Notes: generated by a model not told the origin, from the sequence alone. 64,000 bases of DNA from RGIG3009 sp045630285 (GCA_045630285.1 JAZQSX010000018.1:1-64000), one strand, 5' to 3'; counted from the first letter of the stretch, positions 42,271-51,195 are shown. Made by a program: numbers and translations.

Positions 42271-42828
42271 TTATTTTAAGGTTTTCAGATAAGCGGCTCT
42301 ACCAGTTTCGTAGAGATTGTTTCCTTCGCTGTCGATGATGACGATTGCAGGGAAATCCTCCACTTCCAAGCGGCGAATCGCCTCCGCTCCCAGGTCTTCA
42401 TAAGCGACGATCTCTGACTTTTTGATGCATTTGCTGAGCAACGCACCGCATCCGCCAATTGCACCGAAGTAGACAGCACCGTGCTTTTTCATCGCTTCGA
42501 TTACTTCGGGACCACGCTTACCTTTACCGATCATACCCGTTTGACCTTGTTCGATCAAGATCGGACTGTAAGCGTCCATGCGATACGACGTCGTCGGGCC
42601 GGCAGAACCGATTGCCTGTCCCGGCTTTTCCGGTGTCGGTCCGACAAAATAGATCACGGCATCGCGGATCTCCAGGGGAAGTTCCTTGCCTTCCGCAACC
42701 AGCTCGCACAGTCGCTTGTGTGCAGCATCACGTGCGGTATAGATCACGCCGGAGATCAAACAACTGTCCCCTGCTTTCAAAGCTCTTGCCGCTTCCCGAG
42801 TTAAGGGGGCCTTTATTGAAATCGACAT
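42271..42828 (-). CDS. Mesaconase (fumarase class I) beta subunit
   Basis: A 185-residue protein matching the C-terminal, beta part of class I iron-sulfur hydratases: GSAGPTTSYRMD, GKGKRGPEV and YFGAIGGCGALLSKCIK are the family signatures. By itself it would be called fumarate hydratase or tartrate dehydratase beta subunit. Placed with glutamate mutase, methylaspartase and a citrate-lyase-type enzyme, it is best read as mesaconase, which hydrates mesaconate to (S)-citramalate. Good GGAGGTG ribosome site. It is the last gene of the operon. Confidence 0.88.
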   Translation of the reverse strand: MSISIKAPLTREAARALKAGDSCLISGVIYTARDAAHKRLCELVAEGKELPLEIRDAVIYFVGPTPEKPGQAIGSAGPTTSYRMDAYSPILIEQGQTGMIGKGKRGPEVIEAMKKHGAVYFGAIGGCGALLSKCIKKSEIVAYEDLGAEAIRRLEVEDFPAIVIIDSEGNNLYETGRAAYLKTLK

Positions 42829-42829
42829 A

Positions 42830-43672
42830 TCACAGCACCTCCGTCTTATGACGAGTAACGTGGCAATTGATATTGACTGCTACCGGCAATCCTGCAATAT
42901 GCGTAGGATAGGTCTCAATATTCACCGCCAAAGCCGTTGTTAATCCACCAAAGCCCTGCGGACCGATACCAAGCTTATTGATTTCTTCAAGAAGCTCCGT
43001 TTCTAAATCTGCGTAGAAAGAATCGGCGTTACGCTCGTCCACGGGTCGCAACAGCGCCTTCTTCGCCAAATACGCCGCCTTGTCAAACGTACCGCCAATG
43101 CCAACGCCAACCACGATCGGCGGGCAAGGATTCGGGCCGGCCTGTTCCACCGCCTGAACAACGAAGTCTTTTACGCCCTGCAAGCCGTCCGACGGACGCA
43201 GCATGGCAATACGGCTCATATTTTCGCTGCCAAAGCCTTTGGGAGCGACGGTGATCTCGATACGGTTGCCCGGCACGATCTCCGTGTACAGCATAGCCGG
43301 TGTGTTATCGCCGGTATTGACACGATCCAGCGGATCACGCACCACGCTTTTCCGTAAATACCCGTCACGATATCCTTGACGGACCCCCTCGTTAACCGCC
43401 TCGGTCAAATCGCCGTCCACAACGTGCACGTCCTGACCGATCTTCAAAAACACGCACGCCACGCCGGTATCTTGGCAAACGGGCTGATCCTTATCGTCGG
43501 CAATGGTGTAATTCTCGATAATGCGCTCCAGAATCTCTTTGGCTTGCGGCCACGTTTCACGCTCGCAAAAATCACAGATGCACGTTTTGACGTCGCTGCT
43601 CAAATGGCAGTTGGCCTCAATGCAAAGTCTCTTCACCGTTTCTGTGATGCGAAGAGCATCAATTTCACGCAT
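42830..43672 (-). CDS. Mesaconase (fumarase class I) alpha subunit
   Basis: A 280-residue alpha subunit of the class I, [4Fe-4S]-dependent hydratases. Cysteines in PVCQDTGVACVFL, PNPCPPIVVGVGIGG, and NCHVT near the C-terminus fit cluster ligation; APKGFGSENMS is also typical. With the beta subunit gene directly behind it (1-bp gap) it forms the oxygen-sensitive mesaconase or fumarase. AAGGAGG precedes the ATG. Confidence 0.88.
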   Translation of the reverse strand: MREIDALRITETVKRLCIEANCHLSSDVKTCICDFCERETWPQAKEILERIIENYTIADDKDQPVCQDTGVACVFLKIGQDVHVVDGDLTEAVNEGVRQGYRDGYLRKSVVRDPLDRVNTGDNTPAMLYTEIVPGNRIEITVAPKGFGSENMSRIAMLRPSDGLQGVKDFVVQAVEQAGPNPCPPIVVGVGIGGTFDKAAYLAKKALLRPVDERNADSFYADLETELLEEINKLGIGPQGFGGLTTALAVNIETYPTHIAGLPVAVNINCHVTRHKTEVL

Positions 43673-43691
43673 AAACAGACCTCCTTAACAC

Positions 43692-45092
43692 TTACAAAAT
43701 GGTATAAATCTTATCTTGCAATTCACCGTCGCGGCTGAATACGTGTGCCGCTACCCGATCGCTGTGACCGGTTTTTTGGGGGACGCCGGTAATGCGCTCC
43801 ACTTTGGCTTTAAGCTCTTGGATATCGGTAATCGGCAAGCCGGCGTCTATGAGACGTTCTTTTAATTCGCGATTTTTGGGATTGACAGCAATCCCACCCT
43901 GCGTTACTAAGACATCGATATCCTTACCGGGCGTGGAAATGCAGGTAACACGGTCGGTAACGATCGGTAACCGTGCACGGAACAACGGAGCAATGATCAT
44001 CGACAGCTTGGCGCCTGCCGCCGTATCGCTGTGGCCACCGGAGCCACCCATAATATAGCCGTTGGAATCGGTATGGACGTTGACGTTGAAGTCGGTATCA
44101 ATCTCCGTGGCGCCGAGAATGACCACGTCCAGATCATCGACGCAGGCTTCACCGCCCGGTGCAGCATAACGCAGAGCGGTAATTTCTTGGTGCCGCGGGT
44201 CCTCACGTAGCGATTCCACCGCTGCCAGATCAAAGCACTGGACGTCCATAAGCTTACGGAAACAGCCGGCTCGCAGCATATCAACCATATAACCGGTGAT
44301 ACCGCCAAGACCGAAGCTGCCGCAGATCCCTTTTTCCAGCATCGTATCTTTGAGAAACTTAGCAGCTGCCAAGGAAGCACCGCCGGCACCGGTTTGAAAT
44401 GAGAAGCCGTCTTTTAACAGTCCAGATGCTTCAATGACTTTTGCGGCCTGTGCCGCCATTACCAAGCCGACAGGATCACGGGTGATACGGGTCGTTCCGG
44501 AGACGATCCCCTGCGGATCACCGATAGCGTCAACGGTGACGACGTAGTCAACATATTTCTCTGAAATGGAATACTCCTTAAGCGGGTACGGAACTAAATT
44601 GTCGGTGATAACGACTACCTTTTTGGCGTACATCGCATCGGCGAACGCATAGCCGAGGCTGCCGCAAGCCGATTTTCCGTACTTGCCGGAGCAGTTGCCC
44701 ATTGGATCAGCTGTCGGTGCAGCGATAAACGCCACGTCGATCGGCGTGCGCCCCAAAGCAATATCACGAGGGCGACCGCCGTGCGTGCGGAACTCCACAG
44801 GCTTTTCCAGAATTCCTTGCGAAAACGCACGCCCGAGGCCGGCGGCAATATAGTCAGCTGCCACACCTGTTACGACCTTATCTTGAATATGCTTCAAAAG
44901 CGGTGCGTGTACATCAAAGAGCGAGCTGGCGTTGACCGTAAGATCCTTGATGTCCTGCTGTGCGATCGCATCCATTACCATATTTAGAACGTAGTCGCCG
45001 TTACGCAAATGGTGATGAAACGATACCGTCATTCCGCTTTTAAGTCCGGACAGCCGAATCGCATCACTCAGCGATTTTACCGTTTTGTTCAT
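43692..45092 (-). CDS. citF: Citramalate lyase alpha subunit (CitF type)
   Basis: A 466-residue acyl-carrier-protein transferase of the citrate/citramalate lyase family. Family patterns are HHHLRNGDYVLNMVMDAI, FRTHGGRPRDI, and MGGSGGHSDTAAGA near residue 350. It swaps the acetyl group on the lyase's carrier protein for citramalate, yielding citramalyl-ACP and acetate. In the context of a methylaspartate pathway the substrate is citramalate rather than citrate, though sequence alone cannot exclude citrate. It overlaps citE by 4 bp. Confidence 0.9.
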   Translation of the reverse strand: MNKTVKSLSDAIRLSGLKSGMTVSFHHHLRNGDYVLNMVMDAIAQQDIKDLTVNASSLFDVHAPLLKHIQDKVVTGVAADYIAAGLGRAFSQGILEKPVEFRTHGGRPRDIALGRTPIDVAFIAAPTADPMGNCSGKYGKSACGSLGYAFADAMYAKKVVVITDNLVPYPLKEYSISEKYVDYVVTVDAIGDPQGIVSGTTRITRDPVGLVMAAQAAKVIEASGLLKDGFSFQTGAGGASLAAAKFLKDTMLEKGICGSFGLGGITGYMVDMLRAGCFRKLMDVQCFDLAAVESLREDPRHQEITALRYAAPGGEACVDDLDVVILGATEIDTDFNVNVHTDSNGYIMGGSGGHSDTAAGAKLSMIIAPLFRARLPIVTDRVTCISTPGKDIDVLVTQGGIAVNPKNRELKERLIDAGLPITDIQELKAKVERITGVPQKTGHSDRVAAHVFSRDGELQDKIYTIL

Positions 45093-45970
45093 GTGCGATC
45101 CCCCTTGGTCAATCCTAAGGCTTCAGCGGCAGCGATAGTACGCTCGGCACGGGCGACGATCGGGGCATCAATCATCTTGCCACGCAGTGCAACAGCGCCT
45201 TTCCCTTGTTCTTTTGCCAGGCGAATGGCCTCCAACACCTCATAAGCATATTCAATATCCGCTTGCGACGGGCTGAAAACACGGTTGATCGCATCAATAT
45301 GCCGAGGTGAAATAGACGCTTTTCCTGTAAAGCCCAAAGCCTTTGCAACGTTCGCATCCACGACAATGCCCTCATCGTCGTTAACGTCGGTGAACGGCGT
45401 GTCGTACACCTCAACACCAGCAGCGCGGGCCGCCACGACCAGGCGTGTGCGTGAATATTCGATCTCGCGTCCCTCTTTCGTGCGCTTGCATTGCAGGTCG
45501 GCGGTAAGATCCTCAGCGCCCAGGAACAGGGCTTTGACACGGGGCGAACAGGAAGCAATGGCATAGGTGTTCTCCACGCCCAGCGCCGTTTCAATCAAGG
45601 CGATCAAGCCAACCGTGCCAACCTCCAAACCCAGAGCTTTTTCCGTGGCGGTAATGTAAGAATCAGCTGTGAGAATATCTTGCGGCGTGCTTACCTTGGG
45701 AAGCAGCAAGAATGCCGGTTTTTCGGGCAAAATCGCAGCAACATCGGCTTGCCAAAACGTTGTATCGACCGAATTGATACGCACCACGGTCTCACAGCCG
45801 CTAAAGTCAAGATAACGAAGGGTGTTTCGAACGAGCAGACGTGCCGCATCCTTTTCAGCAGGAGAAACTGCATCCTCCAAATCGAAAATCAGGGCATCGG
45901 CACCCAAACAGTTACCATTGATCAGCATATTGGGCGTGTTACCGGGTAAAAACAGCAAACTGCGAAGCAT
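45089..45970 (-). CDS. citE: Citramalate lyase beta subunit (CitE type)
   Basis: A 293-residue HpcH/HpaI-type TIM-barrel lyase. Family motifs: RSLLFLPGNTPNM, ADALIFDLEDAVSP (metal-binding Asp/Glu), ALIETALGVEN and FLGAEDLTADL. It cleaves citramalyl-ACP to pyruvate and acetyl-ACP. The ATG at 45970 shares one base with the citD stop (TGATG) and has GGGGGAGG upstream; an earlier in-frame start inside citD is unlikely. Confidence 0.92.
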   Translation of the reverse strand: MLRSLLFLPGNTPNMLINGNCLGADALIFDLEDAVSPAEKDAARLLVRNTLRYLDFSGCETVVRINSVDTTFWQADVAAILPEKPAFLLLPKVSTPQDILTADSYITATEKALGLEVGTVGLIALIETALGVENTYAIASCSPRVKALFLGAEDLTADLQCKRTKEGREIEYSRTRLVVAARAAGVEVYDTPFTDVNDDEGIVVDANVAKALGFTGKASISPRHIDAINRVFSPSQADIEYAYEVLEAIRLAKEQGKGAVALRGKMIDAPIVARAERTIAAAEALGLTKGDRT

Positions 45971-46239
45971 CAGACCTCCCCCTTCCCACGCATAACGGCG
46001 GTTTCCACGCGTGCCCGAATCACACAATCTAAGGCACCGCGATCCACAATGCGGACAGTGGCGCTTTTCACGCCGTTTTCTTCGAGGACTTCCTGCACCG
46101 AAGCACAGATCGAATCGCCAAACTGTGCTTTGACGACCGATTCCAGTTGAATCGATATCCCCTCCGAGGAAGGGGTGATCTCAATATACACATCGCTGGA
46201 TTCCATTGTTCCGGCGGTAGCGGGCTTTATGATTTCCAC
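45970..46239 (-). CDS. citD: Citramalate lyase gamma subunit, acyl carrier protein (CitD type)
   Basis: An 89-residue carrier protein carrying the phosphoribosyl-dephospho-CoA prosthetic group. The attachment serine is in AGTMESSD (Ser14, as in Klebsiella CitD). First gene of the five-gene operon. AAAGGAGTGTTT lies in front of the ATG. The prosthetic group is made and attached by the CitXG fusion encoded on the other strand 2 kb away and acetylated by CitC. Confidence 0.92.
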   Translation of the reverse strand: MEIIKPATAGTMESSDVYIEITPSSEGISIQLESVVKAQFGDSICASVQEVLEENGVKSATVRIVDRGALDCVIRARVETAVMRGKGEV

Positions 46240-46264
46240 GAGTAAAACACTCCTTTGGCAAATA

Positions 46265-46315
46265 GTTATAGTAACAATTTACGAATATTGTATAGCACAA
46301 GCCGTAAAAATGCAA
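46265..46315 (-). promoter_or_regulatory. Promoter of the citD-citE-citF-mesaconase operon with GntR-like site
   Basis: On the minus strand: TTGCAT (46310-46315), 17-bp spacer, TACAAT (46287-46292). A TTGTTACTATAAC element follows (46265-46277), resembling the TTGTTATATATC operator arms at the gntR gene. Confidence 0.5.
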
Positions 46316-46343
46316 TTCTTTTTCACTTTTTTTCGTTTTTTAT

Positions 46344-46371
46344 TTGCACATTTCAAAGAATAATGTATAAT
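46344..46371 (+). promoter_or_regulatory. Promoter of citC
   Basis: TTGCAC (46344-46349), 16-bp spacer, TATAAT (46366-46371). It lies back to back with the citD promoter. Confidence 0.6.
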
Positions 46372-46404
46372 GAAAGCAAATACACGTCTGCTGCGAGGAG
46401 CATT

Positions 46405-47373
46405 ATGCAAGTAGAAATTGTTTCAAAACTGAATATTGCTCAAAAAACGGCGTGGGAACGTCTGTTGCAGGGTGTGGGTTTGGAGGCAGACCTCAATGTT
46501 GAACAAACCGTGTTGGTTTGGGAGGATGGATTGCTGGTTGCCACCGGTTCCCGACTTGGTAATCTCTTGAAATGCATCGCCGTCGAGCCGACCCGGCAAG
46601 GAAACGATTTGACAGCTACCGTTCTTACGGCGCTTCGTCAGGAAGCCTTCAAAAACGGGTTTGATCACCTTTTCCTGTATACGAAGCCCGCCAATGCAGC
46701 GCTGTTCTCTTCCCTTTTCTTTTATCCGATTGCGCAAACCGATTCCGTGCTGCTGATGGAAAATCGGCAAAACGGTATTGCTTCTTTTCTGGATACATTC
46801 TCCTCTGTAAATGCAGCTGGCTCCGTTGGAGCGGCGGTTATGAATTGCAACCCTTTTACCTACGGGCATTTGCATTTGATTGAAACCGCATCTCGTGAGT
46901 GTGATCACGTGTACATTTTTGTTCTTTCAGAGGATCGCAGTCGATTTTCCGCTGCTGATCGTTTGGAAATGGTACGGCGTGGCACGGCGCATCTTGATAA
47001 CGTGACCGTGCTCCCAACCGGCCCGTATCTGATCTCGTCAGCCACCTTTCCGACGTATTTTTTGAAAGACCGTGAACATGCCGATGCTATTCACTGCCAG
47101 TTGGATGTCGAGATTTTTCTGCGATATTTTGTTCCTCGGTTTTCTGTTACGCATCGGTATGTCGGAACAGAACCCTTTTCACCAATGACTGAGCAGTATA
47201 ATTCTGTTTTAAAAGCACTGCTCCCGCTTGCCGGAATTACCGTGCGAGAAGTACCTCGCTTTGAAAAGAATGGTGTACCCGTCAGCGCCAGTGCGGTGCG
47301 TCGATTCCTGGAAACCGGGCAAACGGAGTGTGCCAAATCGCTCACTCCGCAGACAACGTGGGATTTTTTCTGA
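46405..47373 (+). CDS. citC: Citrate/citramalate lyase ligase (CitC)
   Basis: A 322-residue enzyme that acetylates the lyase's prosthetic thiol with acetate and ATP, switching it on. The N-terminal half is a GNAT-like domain (CIAVEPTRQGNDLTATVLTA). The C-terminal nucleotidyltransferase half begins at AAVMNCNPFTYGHLHLIE (HxGH-like ATP motif) and continues with FVLSEDRSRFSAADRLEM. The ATG at 46405 has GCGAGGAG upstream; earlier in-frame ATGs overlap the promoter. It is first in an operon with the P-loop protein and citXG. Confidence 0.93.
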   Translation: MQVEIVSKLNIAQKTAWERLLQGVGLEADLNVEQTVLVWEDGLLVATGSRLGNLLKCIAVEPTRQGNDLTATVLTALRQEAFKNGFDHLFLYTKPANAALFSSLFFYPIAQTDSVLLMENRQNGIASFLDTFSSVNAAGSVGAAVMNCNPFTYGHLHLIETASRECDHVYIFVLSEDRSRFSAADRLEMVRRGTAHLDNVTVLPTGPYLISSATFPTYFLKDREHADAIHCQLDVEIFLRYFVPRFSVTHRYVGTEPFSPMTEQYNSVLKALLPLAGITVREVPRFEKNGVPVSASAVRRFLETGQTECAKSLTPQTTWDFF

Positions 47374-47392
47374 TTTATAGGAGGTATCTGTT

Positions 47393-48334
47393 ATGAGGGA
47401 TCGCCAAGAAAGTCATATTTTGAGTAGTTATTTTGCTCCTCGTGGTCATACCCGTATGTATGCGCTTGGCATGCAGCTGGCGCAGCTGTATCTTTCGCCG
47501 TATGATAAGCTCATCGGCATTATCGGCGAAGCCGGCTCCGGTAAAAGTGCGTTGATCCGTGGCATGTTTCCCGGCTTGGAGCTGACAAATGACGATGACG
47601 GCGTCTATGTGCGTCCGTTGCCACTGCTGGATCAAGGGTCGCAAATCGGCTTTTTTGCGCCGCATACGTATCATTTGGACATTCGCTTTGAAAACGGATT
47701 CACCCAAATGAGTGTGCTGGCAGAAGCGATTACAGAAGCACTTCAAAACGGAAAACGTGTGATCGTAGAGCACTTTGATCTTGTCTATCCCCTGCTCGGC
47801 TTTAACGCCAATCTATTGATCGGCGTCGGTGAACAGGTTCTCATCGCTCGTCCGACACTGTTTGGCCCCGAGCCTCAGGAGATCCGTGAAACGGTGTACA
47901 ACTCGCTGAATTACCGTTTAATGGCCCACACGGCTGAGGATCTGTGCGAGTACTGTATGCCGGCAGAGGAATTGGCTCGGTGCGGCCACGATGACGTACG
48001 TCACGGCTTTGTTATCAGCTTCCCTGATACAAAGCCGACGTTCGATATTCGTGAGTTGGAGAAAAAGGTCAACGAGATGATCGATGCGGATTTGCCAATC
48101 ACGTATTTGGACAATCATCACGTTTCAATCAATGGAAAAAGTCACGTATGTACCGGCCCGCGTATCCACGTATCTCGTACCGGCAAGATTGAGAATTTCC
48201 ATTTATTGAATCACTTTATCTACGATCGATTCAGCCGCAGTTATCTGTTGGTCGGCTGTGTCGGTGAGGATGCTGAGAAAAACCTGCAGAAGCTGGATGC
48301 TCAGCAAGAAAAGCAATCCGATCTCATCCTGTAA
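47393..48334 (+). CDS. P-loop NTPase of unknown role in the citramalate lyase operon
   Basis: A 313-residue cytoplasmic protein. The Walker A motif is GEAGSGKS (residues 45-52), followed by LELTNDDDGVYVRPLPLL. A possible Walker B-like strand is RVIVEHFDLVYP. The C-terminal region contains RCGHDDVRHGFV and KKVNEMIDADLPI. Similar clostridial proteins have been annotated, from memory, as carrying an alanyl-tRNA synthetase second additional domain; that label gives no function. AGGAGG precedes the ATG; the stop overlaps the citXG ribosome site. Wedged between citC and citXG, it may help prosthetic-group assembly or lyase activation. This is inference only. Confidence 0.75.
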   Translation: MRDRQESHILSSYFAPRGHTRMYALGMQLAQLYLSPYDKLIGIIGEAGSGKSALIRGMFPGLELTNDDDGVYVRPLPLLDQGSQIGFFAPHTYHLDIRFENGFTQMSVLAEAITEALQNGKRVIVEHFDLVYPLLGFNANLLIGVGEQVLIARPTLFGPEPQEIRETVYNSLNYRLMAHTAEDLCEYCMPAEELARCGHDDVRHGFVISFPDTKPTFDIRELEKKVNEMIDADLPITYLDNHHVSINGKSHVCTGPRIHVSRTGKIENFHLLNHFIYDRFSRSYLLVGCVGEDAEKNLQKLDAQQEKQSDLIL

Positions 48335-48348
48335 TGGGAGGAACCGCT

Positions 48349-49686
48349 ATGGCGGAGGTTACCCTTGCGCAGATTTTGGAATCACGAGATACCCGTGTAC
48401 AGCGTCAGCAGGAATTGTTGGCGCTGTATCGTTGTCCCCTGATTTGCTTTACGATGAACATCGCCGGCCCGATCAAAGTGACCCCACTGATTGAGCGAGG
48501 ATTTTCCTTTGGTTTATCTCGCCTGCTGGATTTGCTGCCCGCAGACTCCATTCGTTTTCAAGAGACGGAAACAAAACCTACGGGCTGCCAAGCCATGCTT
48601 TGTGTTGATTTAGAAGCGGTCGCTCTGAAAAAAATCTGTGTTTCCATTGAAGAAGAAAGCTCGCTCGGACGATTGTTTGATATGGACGTGCTGGATACAA
48701 ATGGATTAAAGTTGGAACGCCAGACCCAACGCTCCTGCATCGTTTGCGGCGCTTCGGGACGTGAGTGTGCCGCCGGTAGGCTTCATACCGTCCCCGAGCT
48801 GCAAGCCGCTACGCATCGAATTCTGTACGAGTATTTTGCAGCAGCGGATGCCGCTCAGATATCTGAAAACGTGGTTCACTCGTTATTGGAGGAGCTTTAC
48901 ACCACTCCGAAGCCCGGATTGGTTGACCGTCGTAACAACGGCAGTCATACCGATATGACCCTCTCCACGTTTTTTAACAGCGCTGCGGCGTTGAAGCCGT
49001 ATTTTGAGGAATGCTTTACAATTGGACAGCAAACCGCCAACAATTTACCTGGAGATACTTTCTCACTGCTTCGTAAAGCCGGTTTAAAGGCCGAAACAAC
49101 GATGTTCGACTCCACGAAGGGAGTCAACACCCACAAAGGAGCAATCTTTATTTTTGGCGTTTTATGCGGCGCTATGGGACGTCTGTGGAAGGCGGATGCG
49201 CCGCTCGCCGATCTGGAGACGCTCTGTGCAGAATGCGCCGCCGTGGGGGCAACGGCACTCGAGGATTGGAAAACCGTAACCGACAATACAGCCGGTGAGC
49301 GCTTCTACCGCCAGTACGGGATCGGTGGCATACGTGACGAAGTGGCCAAAGGACTGCCGTCAGTCGTGCGCTGCGGCTTGCCTGCGTTTTACGAGGCACG
49401 AAAGCACGGGCTTAGCAGAAATGATGCAGGAGCGGTAGCGTTGCTGCATTTAATTACACGGGTTCAGGATACCGCTCTGTACCATCGTGGCGGGCTTGAA
49501 GGCGCAGCCGACGCTGTCGCTGAAGCACAAGCCCTTCTTGATGCTTCACCGTTTCCCTCTGCAGAACAGATTGTTCTGCTGGACGAGGCCTTCATAAAAC
49601 GCAATCTGTCCCCCGGCGGTTGTGCCGATTTGCTTGCAGTTATTTATTTTTTATATGATCTTTACAACAAAGAAGCCGACAGGTGA
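48349..49686 (+). CDS. citXG: CitX-CitG fusion: prosthetic group transferase and synthase
   Basis: A 445-residue fusion. Residues 1-165 match CitX (apo-citrate lyase phosphoribosyl-dephospho-CoA transferase): LGRLFDMDVLD and RSCIVCG. Residues 170-445 match CitG (triphosphoribosyl-dephospho-CoA synthase): TTPKPGLVDRRNNGSHTDM, STKGVNTHKGAIF and LSPGGCADLLAV. The enzyme builds the prosthetic group from ATP and dephospho-CoA and loads it on CitD. The ATG at 48349 follows GGGAGGA. The fused form is known in other bacteria. Confidence 0.92.
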   Translation: MAEVTLAQILESRDTRVQRQQELLALYRCPLICFTMNIAGPIKVTPLIERGFSFGLSRLLDLLPADSIRFQETETKPTGCQAMLCVDLEAVALKKICVSIEEESSLGRLFDMDVLDTNGLKLERQTQRSCIVCGASGRECAAGRLHTVPELQAATHRILYEYFAAADAAQISENVVHSLLEELYTTPKPGLVDRRNNGSHTDMTLSTFFNSAAALKPYFEECFTIGQQTANNLPGDTFSLLRKAGLKAETTMFDSTKGVNTHKGAIFIFGVLCGAMGRLWKADAPLADLETLCAECAAVGATALEDWKTVTDNTAGERFYRQYGIGGIRDEVAKGLPSVVRCGLPAFYEARKHGLSRNDAGAVALLHLITRVQDTALYHRGGLEGAADAVAEAQALLDASPFPSAEQIVLLDEAFIKRNLSPGGCADLLAVIYFLYDLYNKEADR

Positions 49687-49701
49687 TTCCTGTCGGCTTT
49701 C
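49672..49701. terminator. Bidirectional terminator overlapping the citXG end
   Basis: AAGCCGACAGG-TGATT-CCTGTCGGCTT, then TCTTC. It serves citXG and the converging hyd operon. Confidence 0.8.
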
Positions 49702-49702
49702 T

Positions 49703-49975
49703 TCATTTTTCTTTTCGTTTAGCAAGTTCGGAGAGCACTTCGAACTTGGACGTCACATACAAATAGCCACCTTCACTATGCGGGATCATGCAGTTCGAGC
49801 AGTCCTTAATCCCTTGCGGTGTAAAGGTAAAGTTTCCGCCGCAATCTTCCCCCAGCGCATACAATGGACAGTAGCAAAACAAGCAGTTAAAAAAATCGCT
49901 TTCGGTTTTGTGGCACGGAAAGTATTCACATTCCGTGTTTTGAAAATACGAAAAGTTATTCTTCATCATACTCAT
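49703..49975 (-). CDS. Small Cys-rich domain protein (CxxC-rich, PF04071-like)
   Basis: A 90-residue protein with eight cysteines (CEYFPCHK; FFNCLFCYCPLY; EDCGG; DCSNC). The C-P-L-Y and D-C-x-x-C motifs are typical of the cysteine-rich small domain family often found near cobalamin or iron-sulfur genes. It is translationally coupled to hydF (ATGA overlap, 49972-49975) and is the last gene of the H-cluster maturation operon. A metal-delivery or Fe-S scaffold role is plausible but unproven. Confidence 0.75.
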   Translation of the reverse strand: MSMMKNNFSYFQNTECEYFPCHKTESDFFNCLFCYCPLYALGEDCGGNFTFTPQGIKDCSNCMIPHSEGGYLYVTSKFEVLSELAKRKEK

Positions 49976-51177
49976 TTCACCCCTTTATATTCGATCTCCG
50001 CAAACGGCTCGACTGATCGTGCCAAAATGCCGTGCATGTGCGCTATTGCAATTCCGTAGTTCGTAATGGGCACACCGGCATCCAGACAGCGACGCAGGCG
50101 AGATTTCATTTCACGTTCATTCAGCATACAGCCACCGCAATGTATTACCAACGCATACCGTGATACATCTTCCGGAAATTCGCCACCGGATGTAAACTCA
50201 AATTTCAGTTCTTTTCCGGTGTGCTGACGGATCCAGGTCGGCATTTTCACGGTACCGATGTCTCCGCATTGCCGATGATGCGTGCAGCCCTCAGAAATCA
50301 GCACCGTATCACCGTCGCACAACGTATCCAATTGCATAGCGCCCCGCACCGTTTCTGCAAGATCGCCTTTGTAGCGTGCAAACAGGATAGAAAACGATGT
50401 CAACGGAACGTTGGGCGGCACCAATGCGTTTACCTTTCCAAAGGCCTGCGAATCGGTGATGACAAGCTTCGGGGCTTTACCAAGACGATCCAGCGTTTCG
50501 GCAAGCTCGGTATCCCGTGTTACGACGGCGACGGCACCGCTGTCCAAAATATCACGAATGGTTTGCTGCTGTGGCAGGATCAACCGCCCCTTTGGCGCAG
50601 CTGAATCAATCGGAACGACCAGTACGACCGTATCGTTCGGAGCGATCAGATCGGCAACCAGACGCTTACTGTTTTCCTCGGTCTTGACCAGGTGCCCCAA
50701 CGCCTCGCGCAGTGTGTTGATACCCTCACCTGTCACAGCGCTGACATACCGCTCTTTTGCTGTGTCAGCAGGCACGGTATCCAGCAAATCGCATTTGTTG
50801 TATACGACCAGGTACGGAATTCTTTTGGCTTTAAACGCAGCGACAAGCTTGCGGTCATCGTCGGACAATCCTTTCGTCGCATCTACCACCAGCACTGCCA
50901 GATCGGTCAGATTCAGCGTTTGCATCGCACGGCGTACACGCAACGTTCCCAGCTCACCCTCGTCATCAATGCCGGGCGTGTCAATGACCACTACCGGCCC
51001 GATCGGTAAAAGCTCCATAGCTTTCTTTACCGGATCGGTGGTCGTACCCTTGACATCCGAAACCAACGACAAGGCTTGGTTTGTCACGGCGTTAACGACA
51101 CTGGATTTACCTGCGTTTCGCAGGCCAAAAAAGCCGATATGCACACGATCGGCAGATGCTTGTTCATTGAGTCCCAT
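49972..51177 (-). CDS. hydF: [FeFe]-hydrogenase H-cluster maturation GTPase HydF
   Basis: A 401-residue protein. The GTPase domain comes first: GLRNAGKSS (residues 18-26), VIDTPGIDD and YNKCDL. The C-terminal iron-sulfur domain has CTHHRQCGDIG and HCGGCMLN, the cluster ligands of HydF. It is the scaffold on which the di-iron subcluster made by HydE and HydG is assembled before transfer to the hydrogenase. It follows hydG by 18 bp. Confidence 0.95.
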   Translation of the reverse strand: MGLNEQASADRVHIGFFGLRNAGKSSVVNAVTNQALSLVSDVKGTTTDPVKKAMELLPIGPVVVIDTPGIDDEGELGTLRVRRAMQTLNLTDLAVLVVDATKGLSDDDRKLVAAFKAKRIPYLVVYNKCDLLDTVPADTAKERYVSAVTGEGINTLREALGHLVKTEENSKRLVADLIAPNDTVVLVVPIDSAAPKGRLILPQQQTIRDILDSGAVAVVTRDTELAETLDRLGKAPKLVITDSQAFGKVNALVPPNVPLTSFSILFARYKGDLAETVRGAMQLDTLCDGDTVLISEGCTHHRQCGDIGTVKMPTWIRQHTGKELKFEFTSGGEFPEDVSRYALVIHCGGCMLNEREMKSRLRRCLDAGVPITNYGIAIAHMHGILARSVEPFAEIEYKGVK

Positions 51178-51195
51178 GATGAGCCTCCTTTGGCC

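Noticed and set aside
42271..43672. Annotating the class I hydratase pair as housekeeping fumarase
   Set aside because: Operon context with citramalate lyase subunits and the nearby glutamate mutase/methylaspartase genes makes mesaconase the better reading, though fumarase activity is not excluded.
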